DNA of 64,000 nucleotides from Streptomyces sp. Ru62 (GTDB lineage Bacteria; Actinomycetota; Actinomycetes; Streptomycetales; Streptomycetaceae): positions 186,001-250,000 of the forward strand of contig NZ_PQSU01000003.1 of the NCBI RefSeq assembly GCF_002920615.1, written 5' to 3'. The notes below the pieces were generated by a model that was given only the letters and a program-made list of their open reading frames with translations, searched no databases and was not told the DNA's origin. Below are positions 33,525 to 47,500 of this stretch, in pieces; the stretch's first letter is position 1, and every line of letters begins with the position of its first letter. A program made the position numbers and the translations under genes.

Positions 33525-35503
33525 CAGGATTCCTCTCGCCCCGGACGAGCGCCGGTGCGGCCCCGGACGTGATCACCTCCATGCTGGGTCTCATCCGGCA
33601 CCGCGGACCGGACGAGGCGGGGTACTACCTCGACGACGGGTGCGCGATGGGCACGGTCCGCCTGGCCGTGGTCGACATCGCCGAGGGGGCACAGCCCATG
33701 GCGGACCCGGCGCAACGCTACTGGATCTGCTTCAACGGCGAGCTGTACAACCACCGTGAACTGCGCGCGGAACTGGAGCGGCTGGGCCGCGTGTTCCGCA
33801 CCCGGTCGGACACCGAGGTGGTCCTCCAGGCCTGGGCGCAGTGGGGCCCCGCGTGCCTGCCGCGCTTCAACGGCGCGTTCGCCCTCGCCGTCCGGGACGC
33901 GGTCACGGACGAACTCGTGCTGGCCCGGGACCGCTTCGGCAAGCGCCCGCTGTTCTACACGGAGTGCGGCGGCGACTTCCTCTTCGCATCCGAGATGAAG
34001 GCCTTCCATGCCTTCCCCGGCTTCCGCTTCGCCCTCGACCCCGCGCAGCTCCTGTCGATCTACGCCGCATGGACGCCACTGCCCGACGGCACCCCGTTCG
34101 CCGGCATCCGCCAGCTCCCGCCGGGCAGCCTGCTCACCGTCCGGGACGGGCGACGACTCCTGGAGACGTACGAGGAGTTGCGGCTGGACGTACCCCCGTT
34201 CGCGGGCACCGAGGCGGAGGCGGTCGCCCGCGTCCACGAGACGCTGCGCGAGAGCGTCGAGCTGCGGCTGGGCGGCGACGTCGAGGTCGCCGTCTACCTG
34301 AGCGGCGGACTGGACTCCACCATCGTCACCCGGCTCGCCGCCGAGCTCTCACCCGGCCGGCTGCGCACCTTCTCGGTCGCCTTCGACGACCCGGCCTTCG
34401 ACGAGTCGGACAGCCAGCGCGTGGTGGCGTCCCGCTTCGGCACCCGGCACTCGTCGCTCAGGGTGACGGACGCCGACATCGCCCGGCACTTCCCGTCGGC
34501 GGTGCGGCACGCCGAGGTCCCCGCGTTCCGCACCGCCTTCGTGCCCATGTACCTGCTGTCGCGCCAGGTCCGGGACGAGGGCATCAAGGTGGTCCTCAGC
34601 GGGGAGGGCGCCGACGAGGCGTTCCTCGGCTACTCCCTGTTCCGCGAGACCCTGCTCCGGGCGGCCTGGAACGAGCTGTCCCCGGACGAGCGGGCGGCCC
34701 GGATCGCCGGCCTCCACCCCGAGCTGAGCCACTTCGGCCCCGCGCACCGGGCGAGCGTCATGGGCCTGATGCACCAGTTCTCCACCGAGCGCCTCCCCGG
34801 TCTCTTCTCGCACGAGATGCGCTACCAGAACGGCCGGTTCGCCGCGCGCCTGCTGAAGGACCGGGGCGACCCCTTCGCCGGCCTCCTCGCGCTCGTACGG
34901 GAGACACCCGGCTACGCGGAACTGACCCCGGTGCAGAAGGCGCAGTGGCTGGAGTACAAGACCCTCCTCCCCGGATACCTGCTCTCCACGCAGGGGGAGC
35001 GGATGAGCCTGGCACACGGCGTCGAGAACCGGTGCCCGTTCCTCGACCCGGCCGTCGTGCGGCTCGCGGCGTCGGTGAACCTCCGCTTCGACGACGGGTC
35101 CGACGAGAAGGCCATCCTGAAGAAGGCCTTCCGCGGCGAGCTGCCGGAGTCCAGCCTGACGCGTCCCAAGCAGCCCTACCGCGCGCCCGGGAGCGCCGTC
35201 TTCAAGGACCAGCGGCCGGACTACCTGGAGCTGCTGCTCTCCGACACCGAACTCCGCGCGCTCGACTGCGTCGAGCCGGTCTTCGCCAGAAAGCTGACCG
35301 ACAAGATCATGTCCACTCCCGCAGCCCAGATCAGCACCAAAGAGGACCAGGCGTTCGTCTACCTGCTGTCGACGGCGGTCCTGAACCAGCAGTTCGTCAC
35401 GAACCCGGAGAGCCACATGGGCACGCCCTCCCGAGCCGCCGTACCGATGCGGACCGTCGCCGACCGGCGCGACAGCAGCAAGCTCGCCGGAGCGCTGCGA
35501 TGA
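33512..35503 (+). CDS. asparagine-synthase-like amidotransferase (malonamyl starter formation)
   Basis: A 663-residue class II glutamine amidotransferase. The GTG start at 33512 gives Cys2 as N-terminal nucleophile (MCGIAGF). The glutaminase half has RHRGPDEAG and CFNGELYNH. The synthetase half has the PP-loop SGGLDSTIV near residue 267 and LSGEGADEAFLGYSLF. Length and order match AsnB. No Asn biosynthesis context exists. In cycloheximide-, streptimidone- and migrastatin-type clusters a homologue amidates carrier-bound malonate, supplying the nitrogen of the glutarimide ring. Its stop overlaps the start of the large PKS (ATGA, 35500-35503). The last ~40 residues, beyond the conserved domain, are Arg/Ser-rich. 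Confidence 0.9.
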   Translation: MCGIAGFLSPRTSAGAAPDVITSMLGLIRHRGPDEAGYYLDDGCAMGTVRLAVVDIAEGAQPMADPAQRYWICFNGELYNHRELRAELERLGRVFRTRSDTEVVLQAWAQWGPACLPRFNGAFALAVRDAVTDELVLARDRFGKRPLFYTECGGDFLFASEMKAFHAFPGFRFALDPAQLLSIYAAWTPLPDGTPFAGIRQLPPGSLLTVRDGRRLLETYEELRLDVPPFAGTEAEAVARVHETLRESVELRLGGDVEVAVYLSGGLDSTIVTRLAAELSPGRLRTFSVAFDDPAFDESDSQRVVASRFGTRHSSLRVTDADIARHFPSAVRHAEVPAFRTAFVPMYLLSRQVRDEGIKVVLSGEGADEAFLGYSLFRETLLRAAWNELSPDERAARIAGLHPELSHFGPAHRASVMGLMHQFSTERLPGLFSHEMRYQNGRFAARLLKDRGDPFAGLLALVRETPGYAELTPVQKAQWLEYKTLLPGYLLSTQGERMSLAHGVENRCPFLDPAVVRLAASVNLRFDDGSDEKAILKKAFRGELPESSLTRPKQPYRAPGSAVFKDQRPDYLELLLSDTELRALDCVEPVFARKLTDKIMSTPAAQISTKEDQAFVYLLSTAVLNQQFVTNPESHMGTPSRAAVPMRTVADRRDSSKLAGALR

Positions 35504-38500
35504 GCGCCCCGACGCCGACGCCCGGCGAGGGCGACATCGCGGTCATCGGCCTGGCGCTGCGCCTGCCCGGCGCGGAGACGCTGGACGAGCTGTGGCGGCA
35601 CCTCGTCGCGGGCCGCTCGCTGATCAGCGAGGTGCCGGCCGAGCGCTGGTCGAAGGAGCGGTACTTCGGCGACCCCAGGACGGCGAAGGACAGGACCAGC
35701 AGCATCTGGGGCGGCTTCATCGAGCAGGCGGACTGCTTCGACGCCTCCTTCTTCAACATCTCCCCGCGCGAGGCGGAGTCCATGGACCCGCAGCAGCGCT
35801 TCGCGCTGGAGCTGTCCTGGAAGGCGCTGGAGGACGCCGGATACCCCGCGAGCCGGCTCGCCGGCACCGACACGGGCGTCTTCATGGGCGTCTGCCACGC
35901 GGACTACGCCGAGCTGATGGAGAGCCACGACGTCCCCACCGACGTCTACTTCCCCACCGGCACGGCCTACTCGATCATCTCCAACCGCGTCTCGTACTTC
36001 TTCGACCTGCACGGGCCCAGCATCACCAACGACACCGCCTGCTCCAGCTCCCTGGTCTCGGTGTACGAGGCGGTCAGCGCGCTGCGCAACGGCGAGTGCG
36101 GCCTCGCCCTGGCGGGCGGTGTGAACCTGTGCTGGTCGCCGAAGCACTTCATCGCGTTCAGCCAGGCCAACATGCTCTCGCGCACCGGCCGCAGCCGGGC
36201 CTTCGACCGGTCGGCCGACGGCTACGTCCGCGGCGAGGGCGGTGCCGTCCTGCTGCTCAAGCCGCTCGCGCGGGCCCTGGCGGACGGCGACCCCGTCCAC
36301 GCCGTCATCAAGGGGATCGCCACCAACCACGGCGGACGCACGAACTCCCTCACGGTCACCAACCCGGCGGCGCAGGCGGATTTGATCGAGGGCCTCTACA
36401 CCCGCGAGGGCATCCGGCCCGAGACGGTCACCTACATCGAGGCACACGGACCGGGAACGCCGGTCGGCGACCCGATCGAGACCACCGCGCTCACCCGCGC
36501 GTTCCAGCGCCTGCACGCCGCCCAGGGCACCACGGCGGAGCCGGATACCTGCGGGATCGGCTCCGTCAAGAGCAACATCGGCCACCTGGAGGGTGCCGCG
36601 GGTGTCGCCGGGATGGTCAAGGTGATCGCCGCGATGACGGGCCGTACCCTCCCGGCGACCGCCGGCTTCGAGGAGCGCAACCCGCTGGTCAGACTCGACG
36701 GCAGCCCCTTCTACATCGTCGGTGGGACCCGCCCCTGGACCGCGCCGCCCACCGACGCTGACGGCCGGCCGGCACCCCGCCGCGCCGGCGTGAGCTCCTT
36801 CGGGTTCGGCGGCACCAACGCCCATGTGGTGCTGGAGGAACACCCCCTCGGCGAGGACGAGCGCGCCGCGGCGCCCACGGGACCGCAGGTCGTACCGCTC
36901 TCGGCCAAGAGCCCCGAGCAGCTGCGCGTCCTGGCGGGCCGGCTCCGTGACCGCCTGCGCGCGGCCGGGCCGGACGAGGTCACGCTGGAACGGCCGGAGG
37001 AGCTGGCGGACGTCGCCCACACCCTGCAGACCGGCCGGGAGGCCCTGCCGGTACGGGTGGCCTTCCTGGTCGCCGACACCGGCGAACTCCTGGAACTGCT
37101 GGACGCCTTCGCGGCCGGCGACCTGCCGGAGTCCGAGGTGCACACGGGCACCCGGGCGGCGGAGGGCGACGACACCGACGAGGCCGGGCCGGCCCGGACC
37201 GCCGCCCGCTGGGCCGGAGGTGGAACGGTCGACTGGGCGCGGCTGCACCAGGACGCGGCAGCGCCTCCGCGCCGCGTGCGCCTGCCCTCGTACCCCTTCG
37301 CGCGTGAGCGCCACTGGTTCTCGGCACCCGGCACGCCGTCGGCCCCGGGCGAGCCGCCGACCTCCGCACGGCTGCACCCGCTCGTCCACCGGAACGTCCC
37401 GGACCCGGACGGACCGCGCTACACCTCGACCTTCACCGGGGACGAACCCTTCCTCGCCGACCACCGGGTGCGCGGCCGGCGCGTACTGCCCGCGGCAGCC
37501 CAGATCGAGATGGCCCGGGCCGCGGCCCGCGAGGCCCGGCCCGCCCTCGGGGACGCGGAGTTCTTCCGCCTGCGCGACCTCGCCTGGCTGCGCCCCCTCA
37601 AGGCCGGTGATGCCCCGCTCGACGTGCAGACCTGCCTGACGGCGGCCGACGGCGGCCACCACCGGTTCGAGGTCCGCACCACCGCGCCCGACGGGGACGG
37701 GGCGGCTCCCGTCGTCCACAGCCGGGGCACCGTGGAGGCGTGCGCGTCCGCCGCCCCCGAGACCCTCGACCTCCAAGCGCTGCGCGCCGCCTGCGCCACC
37801 GTCCGCGAGCCGGCCGACGCCTACGCGGCGTTCCGGGCCGCCGGGCTGGAGTACGGCCCGGCGATGCGCGGGCTGCGGGAGATCCTGATCGGCGACGGCG
37901 CCCTGCTCGCCCGCATCGCGCCGCCCGCGGAGGCGGACGCGGACGGCGGCCTGGTGCTGCCCCCGAGCGTGCTGGACGCGGCCCTGCAGGCCTCACTCGT
38001 GCTGATGGACGCTGAGGACGCCGGCCCGGCCCTGCCGTTCACGCTCGACCGGATCGACATCCACGGGCCGTGCACGGGCGAGACCTGGGCATGGGTCCGG
38101 CGGCGCGGGGGCGGCAGCGGCTTCGCGACCTTCGACATCGACCTGTGCGACGCCGACGGAGTCGTCGGCGCCCGACTGCGCGGGCTGACCCAGCGCGTGG
38201 ACGAGGGACCGGCCGTCCCGGGCGCCCCGCGCGTGGTCACGGCCACCTCCCGGCTCGCCGAGGCACCGCTCGGCGCGGGCGGCACACCGGCCGCCGTCGT
38301 CCACTGCTACGTGCTGGGCGGCGACTCCGCGACCCTCGCCGACGTGGCGGAGAGCACCGGGGCGGTGTTCACGCGGCTGCCCGGGCCCGCCTCGGGAAGC
38401 GGCCCCGAGGACGCGGAGGCGGCCCTGGAGTTCGTCTTCCGGCGCGTGCAGGAGGTCATGACAGCGAGCCCCCGGCAGAGCAACCGGTTCCTGGTCCTCG

Positions 38501-41500
38501 TGGACGACCAGGTGCCGCGCCCGGTGCACGCGCCCCTCACCGGTCTGTTCCGTACCGCCGCCGTGGAGAACCCCCTGGTCTCCGGGCGGGTGGTCCGCGT
38601 GGCCGGGCTGGACACGGCGACACCGCAGCGGCTGGCCGGGATCGTCCGGGGCGAGGCGGCGGACACCGGGCGGACGGTGGAACCGCACCACGCCGCCGAC
38701 GGAACCCGCCGCGCCTGGGAGATCGCCGACACCCCGCTCGCCGAGGGACCGCGGGTCCCGCCCCTGCGGGACGGCGGCGTCTACTGGGTGACGGGGGGCC
38801 TCGGCGGGATCGGCCGCCACGTCGCCCGGTACTTCGGGCGGCATCCGGGGACGACCGTCGTGCTGAGCGGGAGGAGCGCCGCCGACGCGGACACCGAACG
38901 CGCCGTGGCCGAGCTCCGGGCGGCCGGCGTCGACGCCCACTACCTCGCCGTCGACGTGTCGGACCGCGCGGACACGGCACGGGCACTCGGCGTCATCGCC
39001 GACCGGTACGGGCCGCCGAACGGCGTCGTGCACGCGGCGGGTGTCCTGCGGGACGCCTACATCCTGCGCAAGGACCCGGCGGACCTGGCCGAGGTGACGG
39101 CGCCGAAGACACACGGCACGGTCAACCTCGACGCGGTGACGCACGACCTGGACCTCGACTTCTTCGCGGTCTTCTCCTCGGTCGCGGGCGTCTACGGCAA
39201 CGCCGGGCAGGCCGACTACGCCGCGGCGAACGCCTTCCTGGACGCCTTCGCCCGGCACCGGCAGGACCTGGTCGACCGCGGCGAGCGGTCCGGCCGGACC
39301 GTCGCCGTGAGCTGGCCCCTGTGGGCCGACGGCGGGATGACCGCCGACACGGTGACACGCGACCTGATGCGCAGGCAGCGGGGCTGGGAGCCGCTTCCCA
39401 CCGAGGAGGCCCTGCGGCTGCTCGGCCGGGTGCTGACGGACGGACCCACGCACGTCATCGCCGCGTTCGGCAGCGAGGCCACCCTCGCCCTCCAGGGCCG
39501 GGAGCCTGCCGCCCCCACGGCGGAAGGCACCACCCGGCCCCCCGCCGACACGCCTCCCGCCGAGGGTGCGGCGCTGTCCGAGGACGCGCTGACGGAGCGG
39601 GCCTCGACCCTGCTGAAGCGCCATGTGGGCGAGGTGCTGCACCACAGCCCCGCCGACCTGGACGGCTCCACGAACCTCGTCGAGTACGGCATCGACTCGC
39701 TCAGCATCCTGGAACTGACGGCGCGTCTGGAGGAGGTCTTCGGCCCGCTGCCCAAGACGATCTTCTTCGAGTACCTGACCATCGAGGAGGTCGCGCGCTA
39801 CTTCGCCGAGGCACACCGTGCCCGGCTGGAGACGGTCCTCGCCGCCGACCGGGCCCCGAGGGAACCCGAGGCGGCACCGGCGCGGCCCGCGTCCGGGGCC
39901 GGGCAGCCGGCGCAGGACGGCCCCACCCCCGCCGTCGGCACCGGTGCCGTCGTCCATGACCGCCCCGGGCGGGACGCCTACCACGACATCGCGGTGATCG
40001 GACTGTCCGGCCGCTACCCGGGCGCCGAGACGACCGAGGAGTTCTGGACGCTGCTGGCCGAGGGCCGGCACGCGTTCGAGGAGGTCCCGCGCGACCGCTG
40101 GGACCACGACGCCCTCTACAGCCGTGACCGCGGCGTCCTCGGCAGGAGCGTCATCCGCACCGGGGCGTTCCTGCGCGACATCGACCGGTTCGACCCCCGC
40201 TACTTCCGCGTTTCCAAGCGCGAGGCGGAACAGATGTCACCCGAGGTCCGCCTCTTCCTCCAGGCGGGGGTGGAGGCGCTGGAGGACGCGGGCTACTCGC
40301 GCGAGACGATCCAGCGGCGGTACCAGGGCGACGTCGGCGTGCTCGTCGGCACGATGAGCAACCACTACAACCTCTACGGCTTCCAGAACAACCTGGTCCG
40401 GGGCGCCCCGGCCAGCGGCAGCTACACCGGGACGCTGCCCAACATGCTGTCGTACTACTACGGGCTGACCGGGCCCTCGATCTTCCTGGACACCATGTGC
40501 TCGGCCTCCTCCACCTGCATCCACCAGGCCGTGCAGATGCTCCGGGCCGGCGAGTGCAAGATGGTCGTGGCCGGCGGGGTCAACCTGCTGCTGCACCCGT
40601 ACAACCTCGTCACCTCCTCCCAGGAGCACTTCACGACCGCCACGTCGGACGTGATCCGCAGCTTCGGCCGCGGCGCGGACGGCACGATCCTGGGCGAGGG
40701 GGTCGGCGCCGTCGTACTCAAGCCGCTGGTCGAGGCCGAGCGCGACGGCGACCACATCTACGCCGTCATCAAGGGCACCGCGATCACCAACGCGGGCGTG
40801 CGCAACGGGTTCACCGTGCCCAGCCCCCGCATGCAGGCCCGGGCCGTGGAGAAGGCCCTCGACGACGCGGGCGTCGACCCGCGGACCATCTCCTACGTCG
40901 AAGGCCACGGGTCGGGCACCGCGCTGGGTGACCCCATCGAGGTCAAGGCGCTGACCACCGCCTTCCGCGCGCACACCGACGACTCCGGGTACTGCGCCCT
41001 CGGCTCGGTCAAGTCGAACGTCGCCCACCTGCTCGCGGCGGCCGGCGTGGTCGCGTTCACCAAGGTGCTCCTGCAACTGCGCGAGGGCAAGATCGCGCCC
41101 TCCCTGCACAGCTCCGAACTCAACCCCGACATCGACTTCACCGACACCCCCTTCCACGTCCCGCAGCAGCTCACCGACTGGAAGCCCGCGGTGACCGTGG
41201 ACGAGGACGGACGCACCCACGTCCACCCGCGGCGTGCCGGGATCACCTCGATCGGCGCCGGCGGGATGAACTCCCACATCATCGTCGAGGAGTACCGGGG
41301 CGGTGAGCCGGCACCCCGCGGCGCCGGGAACGAGGGCCGGGAGGAGCTGTTCGTCTTCTCCGCGATGACCGACCAGGCCCTGGAGGCCGTCCTGCTCCGC
41401 TTCCGGGACTTCGTCCGCGCGGCGGACCGGCCCGGTCTCGCGCCGATCGCCTTCACGCTCCGCGTCGGCAAGAACGAACTGCCGCGGCGCTGGGCGTTCG

Positions 41501-44500
41501 TCGCCGCGGACGTCCACGGGGTGTGTGCGGCCGTCGAGCGCTACCTCGCGGGCGACCGCGATCTCGACACCGCGCTCGCCGGCCAGGACCCGCGGTCGGC
41601 GAAGGCCCGGGAGCTGGCGCGTGCCTGGGTGGGCGGGAAGAGCGTCGACTGGGGCTCGCTGGACGGGCCGGAGACTCCCGGACGTGTCTCGCTCCCGGCC
41701 TACCCGTTCGAGCGCGTGCGCTGCTGGGTGCCGCGGGAGACCGGTGCCCCGTCGGTCACCGCGCCGCTGGCCCTGCGCGAGAAGGCACACCCCTTCCTCG
41801 GCCGCAACGAGTCCGACGTCGACGGCCTGCGCTACGGTCTCGACCTCCACCTCGACGACCTGGCCGACTACGCCCACCAGCGGGACAGGGCCGCCGAGAT
41901 CGCCTCGACCTACTGTGTCGATCTCGCCCTGGCCTGCGCCAAGGTCTCGGGCTTCGCCGCCGACCCCGTGGTGCACGACCTGCGGGTGCTCGACGAGGTC
42001 CCGTGGACGTCCGCCGCCCGCCTGGTGACTTCCCTCTCCGTCACCGGACCCGCCGCGGCCCGCGGCACGGTGTTCGCCGAGGACGCCTCGGGACGGCGTA
42101 CGGCCGTCCTGGAGTTCGGTGCGCGTCCGCACGACGGGCGGACGTCCCCGCACGAGCCGGTCCGGGTGGAAGCGCTGCGACGGCAGGCGGTGAGCGTCCT
42201 CGACACCGCCGGGTTCCTCACCGCGCTCGCCGACGGCGGGGTGATCGCGCCCGCGGACCACTGCGGTGTCCGGGCCGCGAACCGGCTGCCGGACGGGCGG
42301 CTGCTGCTCGAAGTGGGCGCCCCCGAGCGCCGGCACGACCAGGCCGCGCGGAACACCACCGTGGCCCCGCACGTCCTGACGGCGGTGGCCCAGGGCCTGA
42401 TGCTCACGGCCGAGCGGGCGGGCACCCCCGGCTGGGAGCTGACCGCCATGCGGGAGGCCGACGAGATCCACGTGACCGGTGACCCCGGCGACGTGGCGTA
42501 CGTCCTCCTGGAGCCGGCCGCGGAGCCGGACGGGCCGAACGGCGGCGTCCTGCTGCTCGACGCCGCCGGACTGGTCCTCGGCCGCCTGGACGGGGTGCGG
42601 TGCGGCACCCCGCCACCGGGCGCGCGGGTGAGCCCCGTGCCGCCCGCCGAGCGGCCCGGCGCCAGGCCCGCGGAGGGCGACGGCACCGCCGCGTTCGCGG
42701 TGGAGGTCCTGCGGGAGATCGCCGCCGGCATCCTCAAGTTCGACACCGGGGAACTCGAAGGCGACACCCGGTTCGACGCCTTCGGCTTCGACTCCGTCTC
42801 GCTCGTCGCGTTCTCCGACCGCGTCAAGGACAGGTTCGGCATCGAGCTGAGCCCCGCGGTGCTGTTCGACGTCAACACGCTGGACGCGCTCGGCGGCCAC
42901 CTCGCGGCCGAGCACCCGGAGGAGGTCCGCGCGGAGCGGGAACGCTCGCTCCCCTCCGCCGGACGGCCGTCCGGGCGCCCGGAGCGCGGGCGCGTCGGCA
43001 CGGAGCGGGCGCGTGCCGCGTCGGCGCCCGGCCGGCCCGCCGGGACCGGGCAGCCCATGCCCATCGCGGTCGTCGGAGCCGCTGGCCGTTTCCCCGACGC
43101 ACCCGACCTCGACACCTACTGGGCCAACCTGATCGCCGGGCGGGACTCGGTCACCGACTACCCCACGCACCGGCACGGCGACGCCTACCGGAAGACCGTC
43201 GACTCCTCCGACTTCCCCAAGCGCGCGGGCGTCCTCGACGACGTCGACGCCTTCGACGCCGGCTTCTTCGGGATCTACCCGCGCGAGGCCGAGCTGATGG
43301 ACCCCCAGCACCGCCTGGCGCTGGAGACCGTGTGGAACGCCCTGGAGGACAGCGCGCACCGGCCGGCGGACCTGCCGCGGAACACCGGCGTCTTCCTCGG
43401 GGTCTCGGGGCACGACTACGAGACCCTGCTGACCACCCACGGGGTCCCGGCGGACGCCTACACCTCGACGGGCAACGCGCACTCGATGCTGGCCAACCGC
43501 GTCTCGTACGTCCTGGACCTGCGCGGGCCGAGCGAGCCGGTGGACACCGCGTGCTCCAGTTCGCTCGTCGCGGTGCACCGCGCCATGGAGGCGATCCGGT
43601 CCGGAGCGTGCGACGCCGCGATCGCCGGCGGTGTCAATCTCCTGCTCAGCGTCGACACGTTCGTCAGCGCCCACCGCGCGGGCATGCTCAGCCCCGACGG
43701 CCGCTGCAAGGCGTTCGCGAAGGACGCGGACGGTTACGTACGCGGCGAGGGCGTCGGCGCCGTCGTCCTCAAACCGCTCGCCGCGGCGGAGCGGGACGGC
43801 GACGCGATCCTCGGCGTGCTCGTCGGCAGCGCCGAGAACCACGGCGGCCGGGCGAACTCGCTGACCGCACCGAACGCCGACGCGCAGGCCGATGTCGTGA
43901 CCCGGGCGATGGGCTCGGTGGACCCCGGCACGGTCGGGTACGTCGAGGCCCACGGCACGGGAACCGCGCTCGGCGATCCCGTCGAGGTGCGCGCCCTCCA
44001 GACCGCCTTCCGGCGCCTGGGCGCGACCGGCCCGGGCACCGTCGGGATCGGCTCCGTGAAGGGGAACATCGGCCACCTGGAGGCCGCGGCCGGGATCGCC
44101 GGCCTGCTGAAGGTGCTCCTGGCGATGCGCCACGGGGTCATCCCGGCGACGCTCCACTGCGCGGAGATCAATCCGTACATCCAGCTCGGAGAGGGACCGG
44201 TTCGCATCGTGCGCGAGAACGAGCGCTGGCAGTCCCCGCGCGACCGCACGGGCGACCGCGCACCGCGGCGCGCCGGGGTGAGCAGCTTCGGCTTCGGCGG
44301 CGCCAACTGCCACGTCGTGGTGGAGGAGTACGTCGGGGAGCACCTCGCGGAACACGTCGAGCAGCACCTCGCGGAGTACGCCGAGGAGCCCATCGTCCGC
44401 GAGGGCGCCCCCGGTACCGGACCGGCCGTCGGCGAGGCGGTGGTCGTACCGCTCTCCGCCCGCACGGACGAGCAACTGCGGCAGCGCGCCGCCGACCTGC

Positions 44501-47500
44501 TCCGGTACCTGGAGCGCTCACGCCCGCCGGCCCCGCTGCCCTCGATCGCCTGGACCCTCCAGACGGGACGCGAGGCGATGGCCGAGCGTGTGGGCTGGGT
44601 GGTCACCTCCCACGACCGGCTCGCCGGCTGCCTGCGCGCCTTCGTCGCCGGTGACGACCGGCTCCGGGACGGCGCCCGTGGCCGGGTCCCGCGCGTGAGC
44701 GTGCCCGCGCCCCGCTCGGCGAAGGCTCCGTCGGGCCCGCCCGAGCGCGACCCGGCCGCCGCGCTGGCGCGCTGGGTCGCGGGGGACGACCCCGACTGGC
44801 GCGCCCTGCACGGGAGTACGACCCCGCCGCGGGCCCACCTGCCGGGTTACCCCTTCGCCCGGGAGCGCCACTGGATCCCCGGCGACCACCGGCCCGCGGA
44901 GCCGCCGGCGACACCCGGGGGTACGGCACCGGCGACGACGAACGGGCCCGGGGTGGCGACCGCGCTCCTCGTCCCGCACTGGACACCCGCCCCCGTACCG
45001 CCGCGGCAGGCCACCGGGAAGCCGGCCGGTGCCGGCCGTGTCGTCATCCTCTGCGGAGCGGCGGCGGCGACGCGGGAGCCGGTCGAACGGGCCCTGCCCG
45101 AGGCCCGCTGCTTCGCCGTCGGCTCGGCCCGGCAACGGCCGGACAGCGCCTTCACCGATCTCTCCGCGCAGGTCTTCCAGATCGTCCGCGACCTCGCCAC
45201 CGCCCCGGACCGGCGCCCCGTTCTCGTCCAGGTGGTCACCGCCACGCACGGCGAGGACGCCCCCCACCTGGCGCTCGCGGCACTGCTGCGCACCGCCGCC
45301 CTCGAACACCCGTGGCTCGGCGGACAGGTCATCGGCCTGGACCGCACGGGTGCCGACGAGGTGGTGGCCGCGCTGCTCGCCGAGGACGACCGTCACCCCG
45401 GCGCCGACCTGGTGCGCTACCAGGACGGCCGGCGCCTGGTGCGCACCTGGGACCGGGCCGTGCCGCAGGACGGTACGGCGGACACGCCCTGGCGCGACGG
45501 CGGCGTGTACCTGATCACCGGTGGTGCCGGAGGCATCGGCTCGGCCGTGGCGCACCGGATCGCCCGCGATGCCGCGCGGCCGACCCTGATCCTGGCCGGG
45601 AGGTCACCCCGGGACGCCGGCATCGACACGACCCTGGCCGAGCTGCGGGCCGCCGGTGCCGAGGCCAGGTACGAGCCCGTGGACGTCTCCCGCTGGGAGG
45701 AGGTCCGCCACCTGGTCCAGAAGGTCCGCGCCGAGGCCGGGGCGCTGGACGGAATCATCCACTCCGCAGGGGTGGTCCACGACGCCCTGCTGGTGCGGAA
45801 GACCGGCGAGCAGTGGACGGACGTCCTCGCGCCCAAGGTCGCCGGCCTGGTCAACCTCGACCGCGCCGTCGGCACCGCGCCGGTCGACTTCCTCGTCGTC
45901 TTCTCGTCCGGCTCCGGGATCACCGGGAACACCGGTCAGGCCGACTACGCCACGGCGAACGCGTTCCTCGACGAGTTCGCCGCGCTCCGCGCCGCACGCG
46001 TCGCGGCGGGCGAGCGGTCGGGACGCACCCTTTCCGTCGCCTGGCCGCTGTGGAAGGACGGCGGGATGCGGGTGGACGAGGCGGCACGGGCCCGTCTGTG
46101 GCGAAGCCGCGGACTGTCGCCCATGGAGACGGCGCAGGGCCTGGAGGCCCTGCTGGACGCCTGGCGGCTCGGGACGCACCAGGTGTGGGTCCACCACGGC
46201 GACAGCACCCGGATACCGGCGGCCCCCGCGGCGCCCGCGGAACCACCGCCCGCACCGGCCCCGGCCGCCGCACGGCCCTCCGAACGGCTGCGCCGGGACA
46301 CCCTCCGACTCCTCGCGGACCTCTTCGCGACGGTCACCAAACTGCCCGCTGCCGCGGTCGACGTCGATCGGCCGCTCGATGAGCTGGGCCTGGAATCGAT
46401 CATGGTCATCCAGTTGAAGACGGCACTGTCCCCCACGTTCCCCGACCTCTCACCGACGGTCTTCTACGAGTTCCCGACGCTGCGCGCCATCGCCGACCAC
46501 CTGGCGTCCGCACACGGACCGCAGGCCCTGGCCTGGACCGGCGGCGGCACCGAGGACCCGGCGCTCGACCGGCCGCGCCCGCCGCGCACCGCGACCGGCC
46601 CCGCGCCGGCGGCCCCCCCGCTCCCGGCCGGTACCCCCGAACCCATCGCCGTCATCGGCATGAGCGGGCGCTACCCGAAGGCGGCGAACCTCGCCGAGTT
46701 CTGGGAGAACCTGCAAGCGGGCCGTGACTGCGTCGACGAGATCCCGGCCGACCGCTGGTCGCTCGACGGCTTCTTCGAACCCGACCGCGCCAAGGCGATC
46801 GCCACCGGGCGCAGTTACAGCAAGTGGGGCGGCTTCGTCGACGGGTTCGCGGACTTCGACCCGCTCTTCTTCCGGATCGCCCCGCGCGACGCCTACGCCA
46901 TGGACCCGCAGGAGCGGCTCTTCCTCCAGGCCGCGTGGGAGGTGCTGGAGGACGCCGGTTACTCCCCGGAGGAGATCGCGCGCCGCCACCGCCGGCGGGT
47001 CGGTGTCTTCGCCGGCGTGACCAAGTCGGGCCACGCCCGCCACGACGCGGCGCGCCTGCCGTCGGGGGAGACGGTGGTCCCCTCGCTGTCGTTCGCCTCG
47101 GTCAGCCAGCGGACCTCCTACGTCCTGGACCTGACCGGGCCGAGCCTGACGATCGACACCATGTGCTCGGCGTCGCTCACCGCGATCCACGAGGCGTGCG
47201 AGCACCTGCGCCAGGGCTCCTGCGAGGTCGCCATCGCCGGCGGCGTCAACCTCTACCTCCATCCGCAGGACTACGTGGAGCTGTGCCGCTCCACCATGCT
47301 GGCGGCGGACGCGCGGTGCCGGAGCTTCGGCAGCGGAGGCCACGGATTCGTCCCCGGCGAAGGGGTCGGCTGCGTCCTGCTCAAGCCGCTGGCGCGGGCC
47401 GTGGCCGACGGCGACCAGATCCACGCGGTGATCCGCGGGACGGGGGTCAACCACGGCGGCCGGTCCAACGGGTACACCGTGCCCAACCCGGCCGCCCAGG

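Noticed and set aside
33512..35503. Lasso peptide cyclase (asparagine-synthase-like)
   Set aside because: The intact N-terminal glutaminase with Cys2 and the AT-ACP-PKS context fit a glutarimide-type amidotransferase; no lasso protease or precursor is nearby.
40000..41310. Non-elongating KS in module 2
   Set aside because: The Cys and both His positions are present ([22 protein letters not shown]), so it is treated as active in branching.
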